DNA from: Macrocystis pyrifera
Lineage: Eukaryota; Sar; Phaeophyceae; Laminariales; Laminariaceae
NCBI GenBank assembly: GCA_031763025.1
Contig: JASSKH010000010.1
Span: forward strand, 8,449,427-8,513,426
DNA length: 64,000 bases
Direction: 5' to 3'
In this document: positions 1 to 11,215 of the stretch, one piece after another
Position numbering within the stretch: the first letter of the stretch is position 1
Layout: every line of letters begins with the position of its first letter
Program-made: the position numbers and the translations under genes
Notes under the pieces: model-generated
Seen by the model: only the letters and a program-made list of their open reading frames with translations
Database searches by the model: none
Told to the model about the DNA's origin: nothing

Positions 1-735
1 GCAGCAGTAGCACCACAGCAGCGTAGCAGCGATATGGAAAGAACGAAGCCCAAAACGAGAAAAAAGCAGTACGTACGCAAAATGCAGCTGCAAAATGACC
101 AAAATATTTTTTACAGGTACTCAAACGACCATTTAGGTACAAAAACGATCAAGAAAAACAATAATCCGAGTACATGCGAACATCCAGTGAATATTGCGGC
201 AGCATTATTATTAGCATTAGCAGCAGCAGCAGCAGCAGCAGCACAGCAAACGGATCGCCGCAACGTTGGCTGCAGCAGCAGCATAGCAACGATGTGAAAA
301 GAAGGAAGAAAAAAACTACGGTACGAACATTCAGCAGTCAGTGGATATTGCGGCAGCATTAGCAGCAGCAGAAGCAGCTACCTGGTACCGCATTAGCAGC
401 AGCAGAAGCTGCAATGAATCGCCGCAGCGTTGGCGGCAGCAGCGTTGGCAGCAGCAGCAGCAGCAGCAGCATAGCAACGATATGAAAATATGGAAGAAAA
501 AAAGCATGATGTACCCTAGTATGCCGCCATCGCGAAACCTACGGAATTTTATTGACGATCCGAAAATATGTACACTTCCAGCATGATGCACGGCGACAAC
601 GCAGCAGCACTACAGCAGCAGCTAGTGCACAGCAGCAGCAAGTGCACAGGAGCAGCAGGTGCACAGCAGCAGCACTCATGGCGTGGCGCTGACAGCAGCA
701 GCAGCAGCAGCAGCAGCAGCCGAAAACGAGCAAAG
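1..735. repeat. CAG/GCA-rich block with imperfect long-period tandem units
   Basis: (GCA)n runs at about 220-245, 445-475 and 690-720 are embedded in units that recur at about 150-190 bp. Each contains CAGCATAGCAACGATRTGAAAA followed by GAAGAAAAAA. The arrangement looks like a CAG-bearing satellite cut by the left edge. Short Ser- or Gln-coding frames are a by-product. Confidence 0.6.
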
Positions 736-782
736 GGGGTACGTAGGGTCACCAAAACATGTACACATAGAAATCGTGTGCA

Positions 783-1185
783 CCGAAAATGCCAGGGTTC
801 TACACTATTTGACCTTGTCGTGGGCATGCCGTGGCATTGCCATGGTACCGCCCATGGCATACCATGGCATCACCACGGCATACCATGGTGTGGCAATAGA
901 TTCCATGGCACGCCGTGGGGGTTGCCATGACATGCCATGGGTAGTACCATGGCAACCCCCGCAGCTACCGCCACGGCGCTCCATGGCAACCCCACGGAAT
1001 GTCATGGCAACCCCAACGGTACCCCAATGTCCTCGGCACCTAGGTTAGGGTTAGGGGTTGGGGTTAGGGTCAAGGTCCCATGGTATGCCGTGGAGGTCCG
1101 TGGAGAGTTCCGTGGTATGCCGTGGAAGATTTTGCCGCAGGTGGTGCCACGGCATGCCACGGCATTATTGCGAAAAAAAAAAGAC
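783..1185 (+). repeat. CCATGG-rich dispersed block, copy 1, with TTAGGG-like core
   Basis: About 400 bp starting GGGTTCTACACTATTTGACC and ending near AAAGACAATAATGTACA. It is crowded with overlapping CCATGGCA/TGCCATGG palindromes. Positions 1044-1070 hold TTAGGG-like repeats. A second copy is at 8716-9100 in the same orientation with about 85-90% identity by eye. Confidence 0.75.
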
Positions 1186-1656
1186 AATAATGTACATACC
1201 TCGGCGAGACGCCTCTTCTAGGCGTTGTGCGAAGAGCTGTCTATTGGTTGCAGTTTGCGAAGAAGAAAGAAGAAAGGTTGTTTGGCTGTTTGGCTGTTTG
1301 GCTGTTCGGCTGTTTCAAAGAAGAAGGGCCGTTCGCGAAGAGCTGTCTATCAGTCGGTCTGTCTGCCAAGAGCTAGCAAGTGACAACGACCTCAAAAATC
1401 GTAATTATAGGTGTATCTATATATATATCTACGCCAAAATGATCAAACCTAAGGTGAAAAGAACAATGCCAGAGATCGTGGAGAACCCCGTTCCCCCGGA
1501 CAAAAGTCTCCTTTTGCCCCCTACTCCCGTCATTAATTCTCAGATCGTAACGGTAACGCGAGATAGCGTACGTCATTTTTCACTTGTAAAATTAGAATTT
1601 ATCTGGCGCTAAAGTGACCCGAAAAATAATAGTCGCTACCCAGTAGCTCCTAATAG

Positions 1657-2502
1657 ACACATATAAAACTCGAGAATATCGCGATATTTGACCTTTAGAG
1701 CCAAATTATGTGCCTGACGAGTTTTATACGGACGTCGGGTGTAGGTGATATTTTCGCTATACGTGGTCCGCAACACACAAATATATGCTTGGGGTATTTT
1801 TACCCCAAGCATATATTTGTGTTCTCTTTTTTGTTGGTAGAGCCGAATTTTGTAGACAAGATTGGACACACCTCAGACATAGCCTGTCTCCTGTACTCGG
1901 TCATCCGATCATCACGACGCCGCCATGAGCAACAACAGCGGCGGTGGACGCGACGACTTGGTTGAATGCATAGGGCAGATAGGTTCTCCCGTGGTCGGGG
2001 ACGGGCGGATGCCCGGGATGCCCGGGTTTAGCGACACCAGTCCAGAATCCAGTGTTCCGGCTAGGGGTCTCGACGATGGAGTCGCCCCAAATCCATGCCC
2101 CCAACAAGCCGTGCCACCCACCCTATCCGGCAACAAGCGGGTAGCGGTCGGCGCGCCGGATGCCCGGACAGGAGGAGGAGCCGCTTGGCGGCCACTTCAT
2201 GTCGGCGCCATCGCCGTAACATGGGTTCTGGTGTGAACTCTACCTACCACAGCAGCAGCAGCAGCAGCCATGTCCTCTAGCCCATATGATGTACATACGT
2301 GCTTGACTTGCTGGAGGATGACGTGGACTGTCACCTAATTAATCAGACTCTTAATAATACACCCGAGTTTTATATCTCAGGTGCTTCTGGCAAAAAAGGC
2401 GATATTGAGTTTTATATCGAGGGATTTGCCAATACGGAAATCGCGATATTGAATTTGACGTAAAGATTCGAAATATCGCCCTCTCTTGAGTTTTATATGT
2501 GT
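1657..2502. mobile_element. 846-bp TIR DNA element with 7-bp target duplication
   Basis: The ends are perfect inverted repeats ACACATATAAAACTC / GAGTTTTATATGTGT. Both sides are flanked by CTAATAG (1650-1656 and 2503-2509), a direct 7-bp duplication marking insertion. Inside lie further internal inverted motifs with GCGATATT and a 22-bp perfect hairpin. A small frame at 1925-2236 shows no transposase motif, so the element is non-autonomous. A 7-8 bp duplication suggests hAT or a relative; superfamily not settled. Confidence 0.75.
1775..1822. repeat. Perfect 22-bp hairpin inside the TIR element
   Basis: Left arm 1775-1796 (ACACAAATATATGCTTGGGG plus TA) is exactly complementary to 1801-1822 around a four-T loop. 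It lies within the 846-bp element and could be a transposase-binding, hairpin-RNA or fold-back feature. Confidence 0.8.
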
Positions 2503-2509
2503 CTAATAG

Positions 2510-3700
2510 TCGAATAAAGAAACAATAAAATGCCGCTACTGCTGTGACACGAACAGCCTAAGCCCTCCCAGCTACGAAAACTATTCGATCATTTGCAGAA
2601 AATATTTTATGTTCCACTTTTCTCCGTTGCGAACAAGTATTTTATAAATTTTGAAATACGTCAGCTGTGAGTTCGACTGATTAAATAGTTGATACTCAAC
2701 TTTGCAAGCTGCGTAATACGCCTCGTCTATATTCCATTTTTACCTAATTTTACAATTATTTGCAAAATGATGCTGTTGGCAGAACAACCAATCAACCATG
2801 AATAAGCTCACCGTCCTTTATTTTGCAATCAGTAGACTACTGCCAAAAAGAAAAGATACCCGCAAAATTCAATAAAATCAGTAGCTACCGCCATTAGCAG
2901 CAATACACCTCACGTCCTTTTGGTGTATTATTAGCGTACCCTCATTTCTCCATACCGCTACGAGTATGCATTTCATTTCTTTCTACCAGGACCCATCTGG
3001 TCTTGTCTACACCAGCCATCTGGTCTTGTCTACACCAGAAAAACACTACAAGTTTTTCGGATTTACAAGGACTGTTTGATTTGAACATGAGAACACATTT
3101 CGAAGCTACCAGGTGATAAGGGCTACATATGCCACCCAGAACGAATCCCAGATGATACATCGTCTACTATCTACGGTTTCTCCACCCTGGCCGCAAATAA
3201 ATAGACCTCATGTTCGACCAAAAAAATAATTTCGATCGACAGGTGTATCCATCGTAAAATTAATTCACCATTTTGCACACGGCTGGCGGCTGTGCGGCTT
3301 CTCGCGGAATTCGCATGCAGACATGTACCCTCGCTGAGCGATAACCCCATAGCTGCTGCCTCCACAACCTCTGAAGTGGAGTGCGTACGGCAAATAAATG
3401 TCGTACGACTTGAAGTCCCCCGCTCGCAACACACGGCGGAGGTGCCTACGGTTGTGCGCCGTAGGGCTTTTAGCTGATGTGCCCCTAAAACGCCGTCATC
3501 TCCACCTCATCATCTCCACCATCGCAAACACGGCCTCCGCCGGCGATCCATCCATGTCCGCCGACGATGCGCAGTTGCTGCTCTCGTATCCTCTCCCACC
3601 ACACCTTTCGCGAGGTCCCCTAGCAATCTGGGAGAAGGGATCTTTAGGTTGGTAGGCTGTTCAGGTGTTTTGGTCCCTGTTGGGATCAAGGTACGGGCGG
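2510..3700. other. AT-rich gene-free stretch
   Basis: No coding frame with recognisable content. It contains a short direct repeat, CCATCTGGTCTTGTCTACACCAG, twice near 2993-3038. Otherwise I see nothing. Confidence 0.5.
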
Positions 3701-3719
3701 AGACCCAACCCAAGCCCTG

Positions 3720-3752
3720 ACTCTAACCCTAACCCTAACCCTGACCCCAAAC
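3720..3752. repeat. Short interstitial CCCTAA-like array
   Basis: CTCTAACCCTAACCCTAACC followed by CTGACCCC, about three telomere-type units. Unique-looking sequence on both sides shows it is interstitial, not a chromosome end. Confidence 0.65.
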
Positions 3753-3852
3753 CGCAGCCAAAACGGGCTAAAACTGGCCATAAACGCGCCGCGTTTGCAT
3801 CGAACCAGGAAATTTCTCAATTGCAGACGACGATTCCGAAGTGCAGACCGCG

Positions 3853-4317
3853 CTACGCAATTTTCAAGTCAAAAACACCCGTAAATATCCCTTCTCCCCG
3901 ATTGCTAAACCTACTCCCTTTCGCACAGCTTTGCGGTGCAACTGTCGCTGTAGTGGCCCGCAGCCTTGCACCGGAAACACCTCCCCTTCTTCGAGCCCTT
4001 CGCTTTTCCGGCTCCGCCGTTTGAACTGGCGTTGCCGTTGCCTTCCTGCTCCCGGTGCCATCGTCGGAGCGATCCAACGATGGTGACACAGCATCCCTCC
4101 CTGCTGTATCTACCGCAGGTAGCCCCTGCTCCCTGCCGGACTTCCGTTGTGCCTCAATCTCTCGACTCATTCTCAGTAGAGTCGCCATCATCTCAAGCAG
4201 TTCAGCATGAGACGATTTTTGACGCTCCTCCGCGTCTGCGGCTGCTTGTTGTAACGCTTGGAGAGCAAGGCCCTGCTCCGATACTACGGCCCTGAGATCA
4301 TCAAGTTCATCACCCAT
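3853..4317 (-). CDS. Hypothetical coiled-coil ORF, possibly Gag-like remnant
   Basis: A 154-codon frame starting MGDELDDLRAVVSEQGLALQ. Residues 1-60 have heptad-like Leu/Ala/Met spacing and charged flanks (LLEMMATLLRMSREIEAQRK), predicting a coiled coil. The rest is basic and low in conserved pattern (EKRRARRRGG). I recognise no family. Coiled-coil N-termini like this occur in retroelement Gag proteins, and the surroundings are repeat-rich, but there is no zinc knuckle. It may be a chance or decayed frame. Confidence 0.3.
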   Translation of the reverse strand: MGDELDDLRAVVSEQGLALQALQQAAADAEERQKSSHAELLEMMATLLRMSREIEAQRKSGREQGLPAVDTAGRDAVSPSLDRSDDGTGSRKATATPVQTAEPEKRRARRRGGVSGARLRATTATVAPQSCAKGSRFSNRGEGIFTGVFDLKIA

Positions 4318-6685
4318 GATGAGGCTGCGTCGGTACCAACGACTCTACAGAGTGTTCGTCAGCCCCAAGCACAGACAGGTAGTCAAGACACCCAGACAAT
4401 CGATGAGTTGATGATTCAGGTCGTTTGTACTATCTCCCAGCAATGGGTAGGGACAGCAGAAGTGACATTGTGCGTCATCCCATAACACCCAGATATCAAG
4501 AATCACATAATACACAATATGCCAATATCCCGAACCGGCACGTAACTGTCAAGCTAAAGAGGCACAACGAACATGCACGTTGCATTTTTCCACGAGCGCA
4601 AACAAGATATTACGCGTGCGGTTCTGTTTACCTCTACAGGTGCTACTACATCTACGTCTGAGATTTATCACTTATCCTTGCACTCTACAGCGGCGATGCT
4701 GCAACGGTGCTCCGTGATATATAAAAGCATAACATTGAAACGCCGCGAGATATCGGAAACGGCGGCGAATAAGGGGGCAGCGGTGCCGGGGGCGGGGTTC
4801 AAATGAGCTGAACGATTCACGCACATGAATAGTATGCTCTGCAATCACGGTGGCTTTAGCAGCGGTCGCGGTGCCTCCCCCTCTCCCTCCTCGCCTTTAC
4901 CCCTTCATCCTCCTGAGTTCCTGCAGTAGAGAGATCTACCGGTATTAGCCCCTTTTCGTGCGAGTGTGGAGTACTTCAGCAGTTCCTACTTCACGAACGC
5001 TGGGGAAGAGCTCGTTGGGAGCTCATGCAAACCTTTGCAAACCAGCGCGATACATACGATCAGGCGGATTTCAACAGTGCTTCCGCCTGAGATTGTATCT
5101 GCGTATCTTCCTTGTGTTCGCGGCTTCGTTGAAAACGTTGGGAATACTCCCACCCTATATGAGTGTTGTAACCGCGTCTGTTGAGGCTGTTTCTGTGAAC
5201 AACTCGCTCGAAACCCCATACCCGTAGGTCGTACCGCGGCAGCCCAACTCGCATGCATACTTTTACTTTGTGTCAAATATTGTGCGACTATACAAGACGG
5301 ACTACTTCGCTCTTTTCTCGTTTCTGAAAATATTGTTTTGCACGTCTCTCTCCCTCCCGCACGTGCCCCCCCCCCCGCACCCTTCCCTCTTTGTGTCTGT
5401 GGCCCCCCTTGCGTCCTACCCGCTCCTTCGTGCAGCTGATGGTTCTTGGTATGGTGTACGCGTTGTCTATCTTATTTTCTTATTTGTGAAGGGAAAATGT
5501 GTGGGGTCCGGCTCTTCGTGCTTTTTCTTACGAGTGCTAAATATGTTCGTCTATGTCACGTTTGCCGTTTGTGTTTTTTTTTTGCAGTTTTTATACTTTC
5601 TTGTTAAGAGCTTTGTACATTCGGAGGACATCTGGTACATTATATGCGTCATGCGAATACACTACGCAGCTAGTTTCAGGGTGGTTTGTCTGCGGTGTCC
5701 CCGATTTAGCTTCGCTTTCCACGCAGTCATGGTGTGATAAGTTTGGGTTAGGTGTTGAGAAAATCGAAAGCGAAACAGTCTTTGTACCGCAAGTAAAGAA
5801 AGTAATAAACGGTGAAACAGGCAAGACAATACATACCAGGTATCAAATATAGAAGGTTTGGCGCTTGACCAGAACAATGTTGATGGCCGTGGGGTTGTGG
5901 AGTAACGGTAACGGACATGCTAGCGATGTACAACTGTGCCACTATCCCCGGGTTTCGGTATTGTTCGGATGTTTGACATTCGGGAGAGCCGTGTTAATGC
6001 TGAGGAACATTATGAACATATCAGGGTATATACATTTGCATATTGTAGTGGATAAGTTTCGTGTATTCTGGTCGACGGGGGCGCCACGTTTCAAATCGTG
6101 CCTGATCGTGCGTGGCCGAAGCCGGGGCAAGGAAATCGCCGTAATCGGGATCAGGTTCTGGAAATTCGACATTTAGGTGTGGAGAAGCATCGATCGGTCA
6201 GTTTCCCAGGAAGGAGGAGCATACACAAGTTGCTCACCAAGAAACAGTTATCGTGCCGCATGTGTGCTCATGTCCGGGACACTACTACATCAGCATACTG
6301 AGCGGATTCCACACGTTTTGAGAGGGCTCCGCGAAGAAATTCAGGCTGCATGGTATATTTTGCCTCCCACCCTCCTTGACCCGTGGCGTGAGGAGGGGGG
6401 AGCTGCACGGAATATTACAATTCCCTCTAGGGTGCCAAGCTTCAGGAGTGTTGGAAAACAGCTTTTTAAAACGTTTGACAGCGGGTACCCCGGTATCACA
6501 GGATGCATGAACACCTCTACAATCGTGCGCACCGAAGAGTAGACCGACAGTACGTACATGGGCGAGGTCGATTCCCGTGGGACTTCCTTTAGGGCTCGCT
6601 CCCCTTTGAACGCACTGCTGTGCTTCCCCTGACTGCCTATGTGGGCAGTCTCGTGCGTTTCTCGTTGTCATAGAACTTCTTGACC
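4318..6685. other. Gene-free stretch, nothing recognised
   Basis: Only short open frames on either strand, none with motif or composition support. The stretch 5270-5740 is T-rich and gives a spurious hydrophobic frame. No copies of the repeat families listed here were found. Confidence 0.4.
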
Positions 6686-6770
6686 CTTTTAGTACCGCAG
6701 TCCTGTTTTGGGGACAATTCACTTGGAAGTAGACTGGTTTGTCCCCAAATCGGGACTGCGGTACTAAAGG
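6686..6770. repeat. Fold-back hairpin element (TTTAGTACCGCAGTCC ends)
   Basis: CCTTTTAGTACCGCAGTCCTG at the left pairs with CGGGACTGCGGTACTAAAGG at the right, and TTTTGGGGACAA pairs with TTGTCCCCAAA inside. Related partial copies appear at about 16215-16260 and 60075-60140 (GCAGTCCCGTTTTGGGGAC), so it is a small dispersed MITE-like family. Confidence 0.65.
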
Positions 6771-7940
6771 AGTTAAGGGAGTTGTGGTGATAGGACTTCC
6801 AATAGGGAATGGCGCATGGCCCGTGGGACACTCACATGGCGTGCTATGGAATCCCGTGGAGCGGCCCACACGCGACGATCAGATAATGGACCCCCGTGAA
6901 CGATTGAACACCACGGGCGGTGGTTCCGGGCGGCGGAGCGATTGTGCCTAGCCTGACTTCCTACCCGACAATACTGTCTTGTGTGATGCCCTAGCACCGC
7001 GGTATTTGCGATGATGCGTGTGCACCCGATCCACCACGACCTCTGGCGCAATTTCCGCTTCGGCCTCCACGACGGCGACCAATCCCATGGCCTCTGTTGG
7101 TATCGTACGATTTTAGAGTTTGGATGGGACCTCCGGTATAGAGAGCATGCCTTTTAAGCACCCCCTTATCGTTGTTGTTGCTGATGTTGGTGCTGTTGCT
7201 GTTGGTGTGAGTGTTGTTGTCGTTTTTGTATTCTCGCTCTTCTCAACTGTGTAACTCGTCGTCTTATACCTCGTGGTCACAGGACAGGCTGGCTCCAGTA
7301 TCTCTGGCGTGGAAGTGTGCCTCAGAAACATCTGCACGCGGCGATCAACCGCTGGTCGGATGAATGCAGCAGTACGAAGGCGTTTCGTTCTTTTGGTCAA
7401 ATCTGAAAAGGCGTCGTGCTGACAAAAAGTACCCCCTCCCCCCCCAGTCTCGAGTCGATGGCCTTAATTCTGCGACACACGTACGTATGTATGTCATTTC
7501 CTTTCCTACTTTCTGTTTCCTCTCCGGGTTTTTCTTTTCTTCTATTTCCTTTTTTTTGGGGGCTGTACATTTGATGCCATGGATATGTTCCTGGTGTTAT
7601 TCGGTGGCAAGTGATACGGGATGATATACCTCAGCTCGTTAGTATCGTTTTCCTCGCGAACTGGCATGATACTGCTGCCGTGTGCCCTATTTCGCACTTG
7701 TTTGTTTTCTGTCATGGACATGCATTTTGTTGCAGCCTGTTATGTGACCACAGGCAGAATCTCAGGGAAGTGAGATAATGTGAAAACATCACCATCATCG
7801 TATCACGTGTTTTGTTCTTACATTACGGTCACCCATGTTTCTGTGACAACAGCGTAGACGATGCTACACTCATGCCGAGCGTCCACCAATGAGCTCATCA
7901 ACACTCGAACAAAAACGCTGCACCAACAATACGGCGTCCC
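6771..7940. other. Gene-free stretch, nothing recognised
   Basis: Contains a GTT-rich triplet patch at 7170-7225 and otherwise unremarkable sequence. No supported coding region. Confidence 0.4.
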
Positions 7941-8012
7941 CGGTGACTTGGTAGGTGGTCCGCGAGCCTACCAAGATCAGTTTCGTGAGTTCGAGTCTCA
8001 CCGAGTGCATGC
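7941..8012 (+). repeat. tRNA-like (SINE-head-like) segment
   Basis: GAGTTCGAGTCTC (7987-7999) resembles a pol III B box and T arm (GTGAG/CTCAC stem). TTGGTAGG/CCTACCAA forms an 8-bp stem upstream. No acceptor stem pairs, so it is not a functional tRNA. A tRNA-derived SINE remnant is the likeliest reading. Confidence 0.4.
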
Positions 8013-8162
8013 TCGTAGGGACTGTTTCTTGCTTAAAATTGATTAGCGGAAAGCGCGAGAGCGTGAGTTAGCTACATTCGATGAAAATCGACGAGCAGTG
8101 GGAATGCTGAACCCTATGCGCGATAAAAACTAAAGGCACGTACCGGGGGGGGAGAAGGGACG

Positions 8163-8240
8163 ACACCTGTGACCACGGCTTGTCCAGAAGATCGCTGAGG
8201 GTAGATCCTCCTACAAATTAGACTGGAAAGTAAAAGTGAT
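8163..8240 (+). repeat. Short dispersed repeat, copy 1 (partner at 44.86 kb)
   Basis: ACCTGTGACCACGGCTTGT, CAGAAG..CGCTGAGGG and CTGGAAA recur in the same order at 44858-44935. Nothing else is recognised in this segment. Confidence 0.6.
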
Positions 8241-8715
8241 GATCAAAAAATTCAAAAAAAAACAAAAAAATGTACACTTCAACTCAACGCGCTCAGCGAG
8301 GGAGGAGGAGAAGCACCACCATCATATCGCACGCTCTCATTATATTTTCTGCCAACGATCTCTTGCGGGAGAGGTGTCGCACGGTGACGAATGGGGCGGG
8401 CGGGCTAGCCGACAAAAGGACGCTTCGCCTTGGCCAGGGTGCAAAGGCCTCATCACAACCCACAAGAAACAACGAAACAAAAGTGAGAAACGAGCGCCCT
8501 GCTGCTGCTGCTGCTGCTGGCGGTGCTGCCGCTACAGCTGTATGCCTCCACACCCATCCATGGTCCACCACTTGATCTCCCATACCGCGAGGTACTATTA
8601 ATACAATAAACTCCACCCACACGCGAGTTTGTTCTTGCGTTGAAACTCGGGTCGGGCATCCCGGGCCCCCTATTCGCCCAGCCACTGTCGAGCCCGCAAA
8701 AATCACTTACTTGGC

Positions 8716-9100
8716 AGGGTTCTACACTATTTGACCTTGTCGTGGGCATGCCGTGGCATTGCCATGGTACCGCCCATGGCATACCACGGCATCCCATGGT
8801 GTGGCATAAGATTCCATGGCACGCCATGAGGGTTGCCATGACATGCCATGGGTAGTACCATGGCAACCCATGCGGCTATCGCCCCGGCACTCCATGGCAA
8901 CCCCACGGCATGTCATGGCAACCCCCACGGCACCCCAATGTCCACAGCACCTAGATTAGGGTTACGGTTAGGGTTGGGATTAGGGTCCCATGGTATGCCG
9001 TGGAGGTCCGTAGAAGGTTCCGTGGTATGCCGTGGAAGGTTGTGCCGCAGGTGGTGCCACAGCATGCCACGGCATGTCGTGACAAAAGACAATAATGTAC
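8716..9100 (+). repeat. CCATGG-rich dispersed block, copy 2
   Basis: Homologous to 783-1185 from GGGTTCTACACTATTTGACC to AAAGACAATAATGTACA, including the TTAGGG-like core at 8950-8985. The flanks differ, so this is a dispersed element or duplication rather than part of a longer segmental copy. No coding frame is shared convincingly. Confidence 0.75.
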
Positions 9101-10048
9101 ACCCTCTGTTGTGGCATGCTGCATCCGCAACGAGACCGTGTCTTCCCACGTGTCGAAGTCGTCACATGGCTGGCAACGTTCTACAAATTACAGTCGCAAG
9201 GCAAGGGCATCGGTGACCCCGGCGAAGAGCGGGAACTATGAAACAAACGTGTATGAACGTTTACCACATAGCCCAGCCTAGCTGCGCAGCTTCTGATGTG
9301 CACCGCTCGTGATATCTCGTGGCGGGGGCGAAGACAATCCATTTTTCAAACAAACGTGTTTGGTGCGCAGCGCGGAATGTATCTGTACATACGTGGCCGC
9401 TGGGCATTGCTCCGGCTGCCACCTGGGTCTCGCTGTTGCGATCTTCAGACATCAGGCATGAGCGTTCTTGCCTTGCCACTACTCTCCTGGTGCCCGCTCG
9501 CCCAGCCACCCCCCCCACCGAACCGCCAACCCACAGCGAACTATAGATTGGTTTTAGAGAGGGTAGCTTATAGCTTACCACTAGTTCGAAAAAACGATTG
9601 AGAGTCACTGCGTGCGATACGAACTGAGAAATAATCCTAGCCCTGACCCTTCGCCACTCAGACCGCTTCAACCGTTGGTTAGCACGAGTTCATTGCAACC
9701 AGGCTACACAGCAGCAGTGTGTGCCAACGATTTTCTGTGATAAAGCGGTACACGCTCTACTAGGTATGGGGGCGACCGAGCCAAAAGTTCTCTTCACCGA
9801 CACGGCGACGACTGCCCTTCCACAGGCTCCCCGTCCCGCCAAACCCTCCTGCTACGTACATACCGCAGTGCAACAGCAAGAAAATCCCCTCGCGAATCCT
9901 AAGCCGAAAGGCTTAATGATGCTGTGGCCGATAGAATTTCCCCGTCTGGTCACCAACCCTCTTGGTGCAACCGCCCAACCGAATTCCAGCTCTGATGCCA
10001 AGAAACTCCAGCTGGTCACCATACACGTGGTACTACCGTAGTAGTACA
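9101..10048. other. Gene-free stretch
   Basis: Open frames at 9261-9671 (minus) and 9721-10041 (plus) exist but carry no motif. No supported gene. Confidence 0.4.
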
Positions 10049-10158
10049 TATTTCGGTGGACCATAGTAAATAGGACCCACGGTATACACAAGAACCTACA
10101 CGTTTAACTATTTTTACTAACAATATTTGATCCTATTCACCATGGTCCCCCGTATTAG
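10049..10158. mobile_element. TIR element copy 1 (TTACGGGGGACCATAGT family)
   Basis: Both ends match the family (ACCATAGTAAATAGGACC ... ATGGTCCCCCGTA), with a degenerate left tip. Confidence 0.75.
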
Positions 10159-10159
10159 T

Positions 10160-11215
10160 AGTAGGTGGGTATGGTCAAAAAACGGGTTATAACCTGTCAG
10201 CATCGATGATGCCCACGGCAGCCACATCAGGGGGAGGCCGGGGTTGGGAGTCGGGGAGTTGGGTGAAAGCATGTCGTTGTGCACGGCCGTTGTCACCACA
10301 GTATTTCCCTTTTCATATTTACTCGCATGGAAGTTACCACGTCCTTCTTAAGATCAAGGTTGCGGGACACTTTGTATCCCTGGACAGGGCTGCCTTTTAA
10401 GTCGGTAATCGTTGGTACTCACGTGTGTTGCTTGCTTAGCGAGAGAAAAAAAGCAGTTTTATTCCTTTCGTGTACGCGGAGACTGAGACCAAGCTCGTGC
10501 GCCTCTGAAAAGCCCCTGGTTTTTCCATCTAAGATACGCCGTTCAAGTACTACAAATACGTTCCCAGTGACTGAACCCAGGTAATTACCGGGCTTTCAAC
10601 CTCATACAAAGCAGTATCATAACACTAGCCCACTCTGATGAGCCGTATATGAAGAATTATGGGAAATTCGTGGAAACCCCCGATTCCACGAACTAGAACA
10701 CGAGTCGAAGATGCGGCTCCTCAAAACCCACTCCCACACCTCTGAACGGCGAGGCAACGAAGCCGGCAAAGTACGTAAAAAAACTAAAGGGGAGACCTAG
10801 CCTTAAGGGGCAGGAAGAAATCGTCAATGAAAGCCATCGCCATGCCGCCCGCACAGGGGGGGGGGCGAGGAAGATGCACGGAAAAGCGAAAAGTGGGTAC
10901 GGGAACGAAAAGAAAAATAACACGGAAGACGGCAAGAACCACCTAAACCCAGGCCACAACTCTGAAAGCGCGTCCTGGGCCGCAATTGAGCGGCCGGGTG
11001 CCCAGACCAGTCCCGACACTGGGCGGGGGGGGTAGGCAGGAAAAAATACGCAAAAACACATCCCCAACCCAGCCCAAAAAAAAAAAGGAAAATACACCAG
11101 AAACATATCGGGCAGACAAAAATTCATCCCCCAAAGTCCAGGAAGACGACATTATATATATATATCGAGTGCAGTCAAGAAGCGAAAATCAGCTATCCAC
11201 GGCGGCACCTCGAGA
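10160..11215. other. Gene-free stretch before the retroelement relic
   Basis: A 144-codon minus-strand frame at 10693-11127 is Phe/Pro-rich and low in information, and I do not call it. G and A homopolymers are common. Nothing else was seen. Confidence 0.4.

Noticed and set aside
3720..3752. A chromosome end
   Set aside because: Only about three CCCTAA-type units, with ordinary sequence on both sides.
10693..11127. A 144-codon Phe/Pro-rich minus-strand frame
   Set aside because: It arises from A-rich and G-rich homopolymer stretches and contains no motif.
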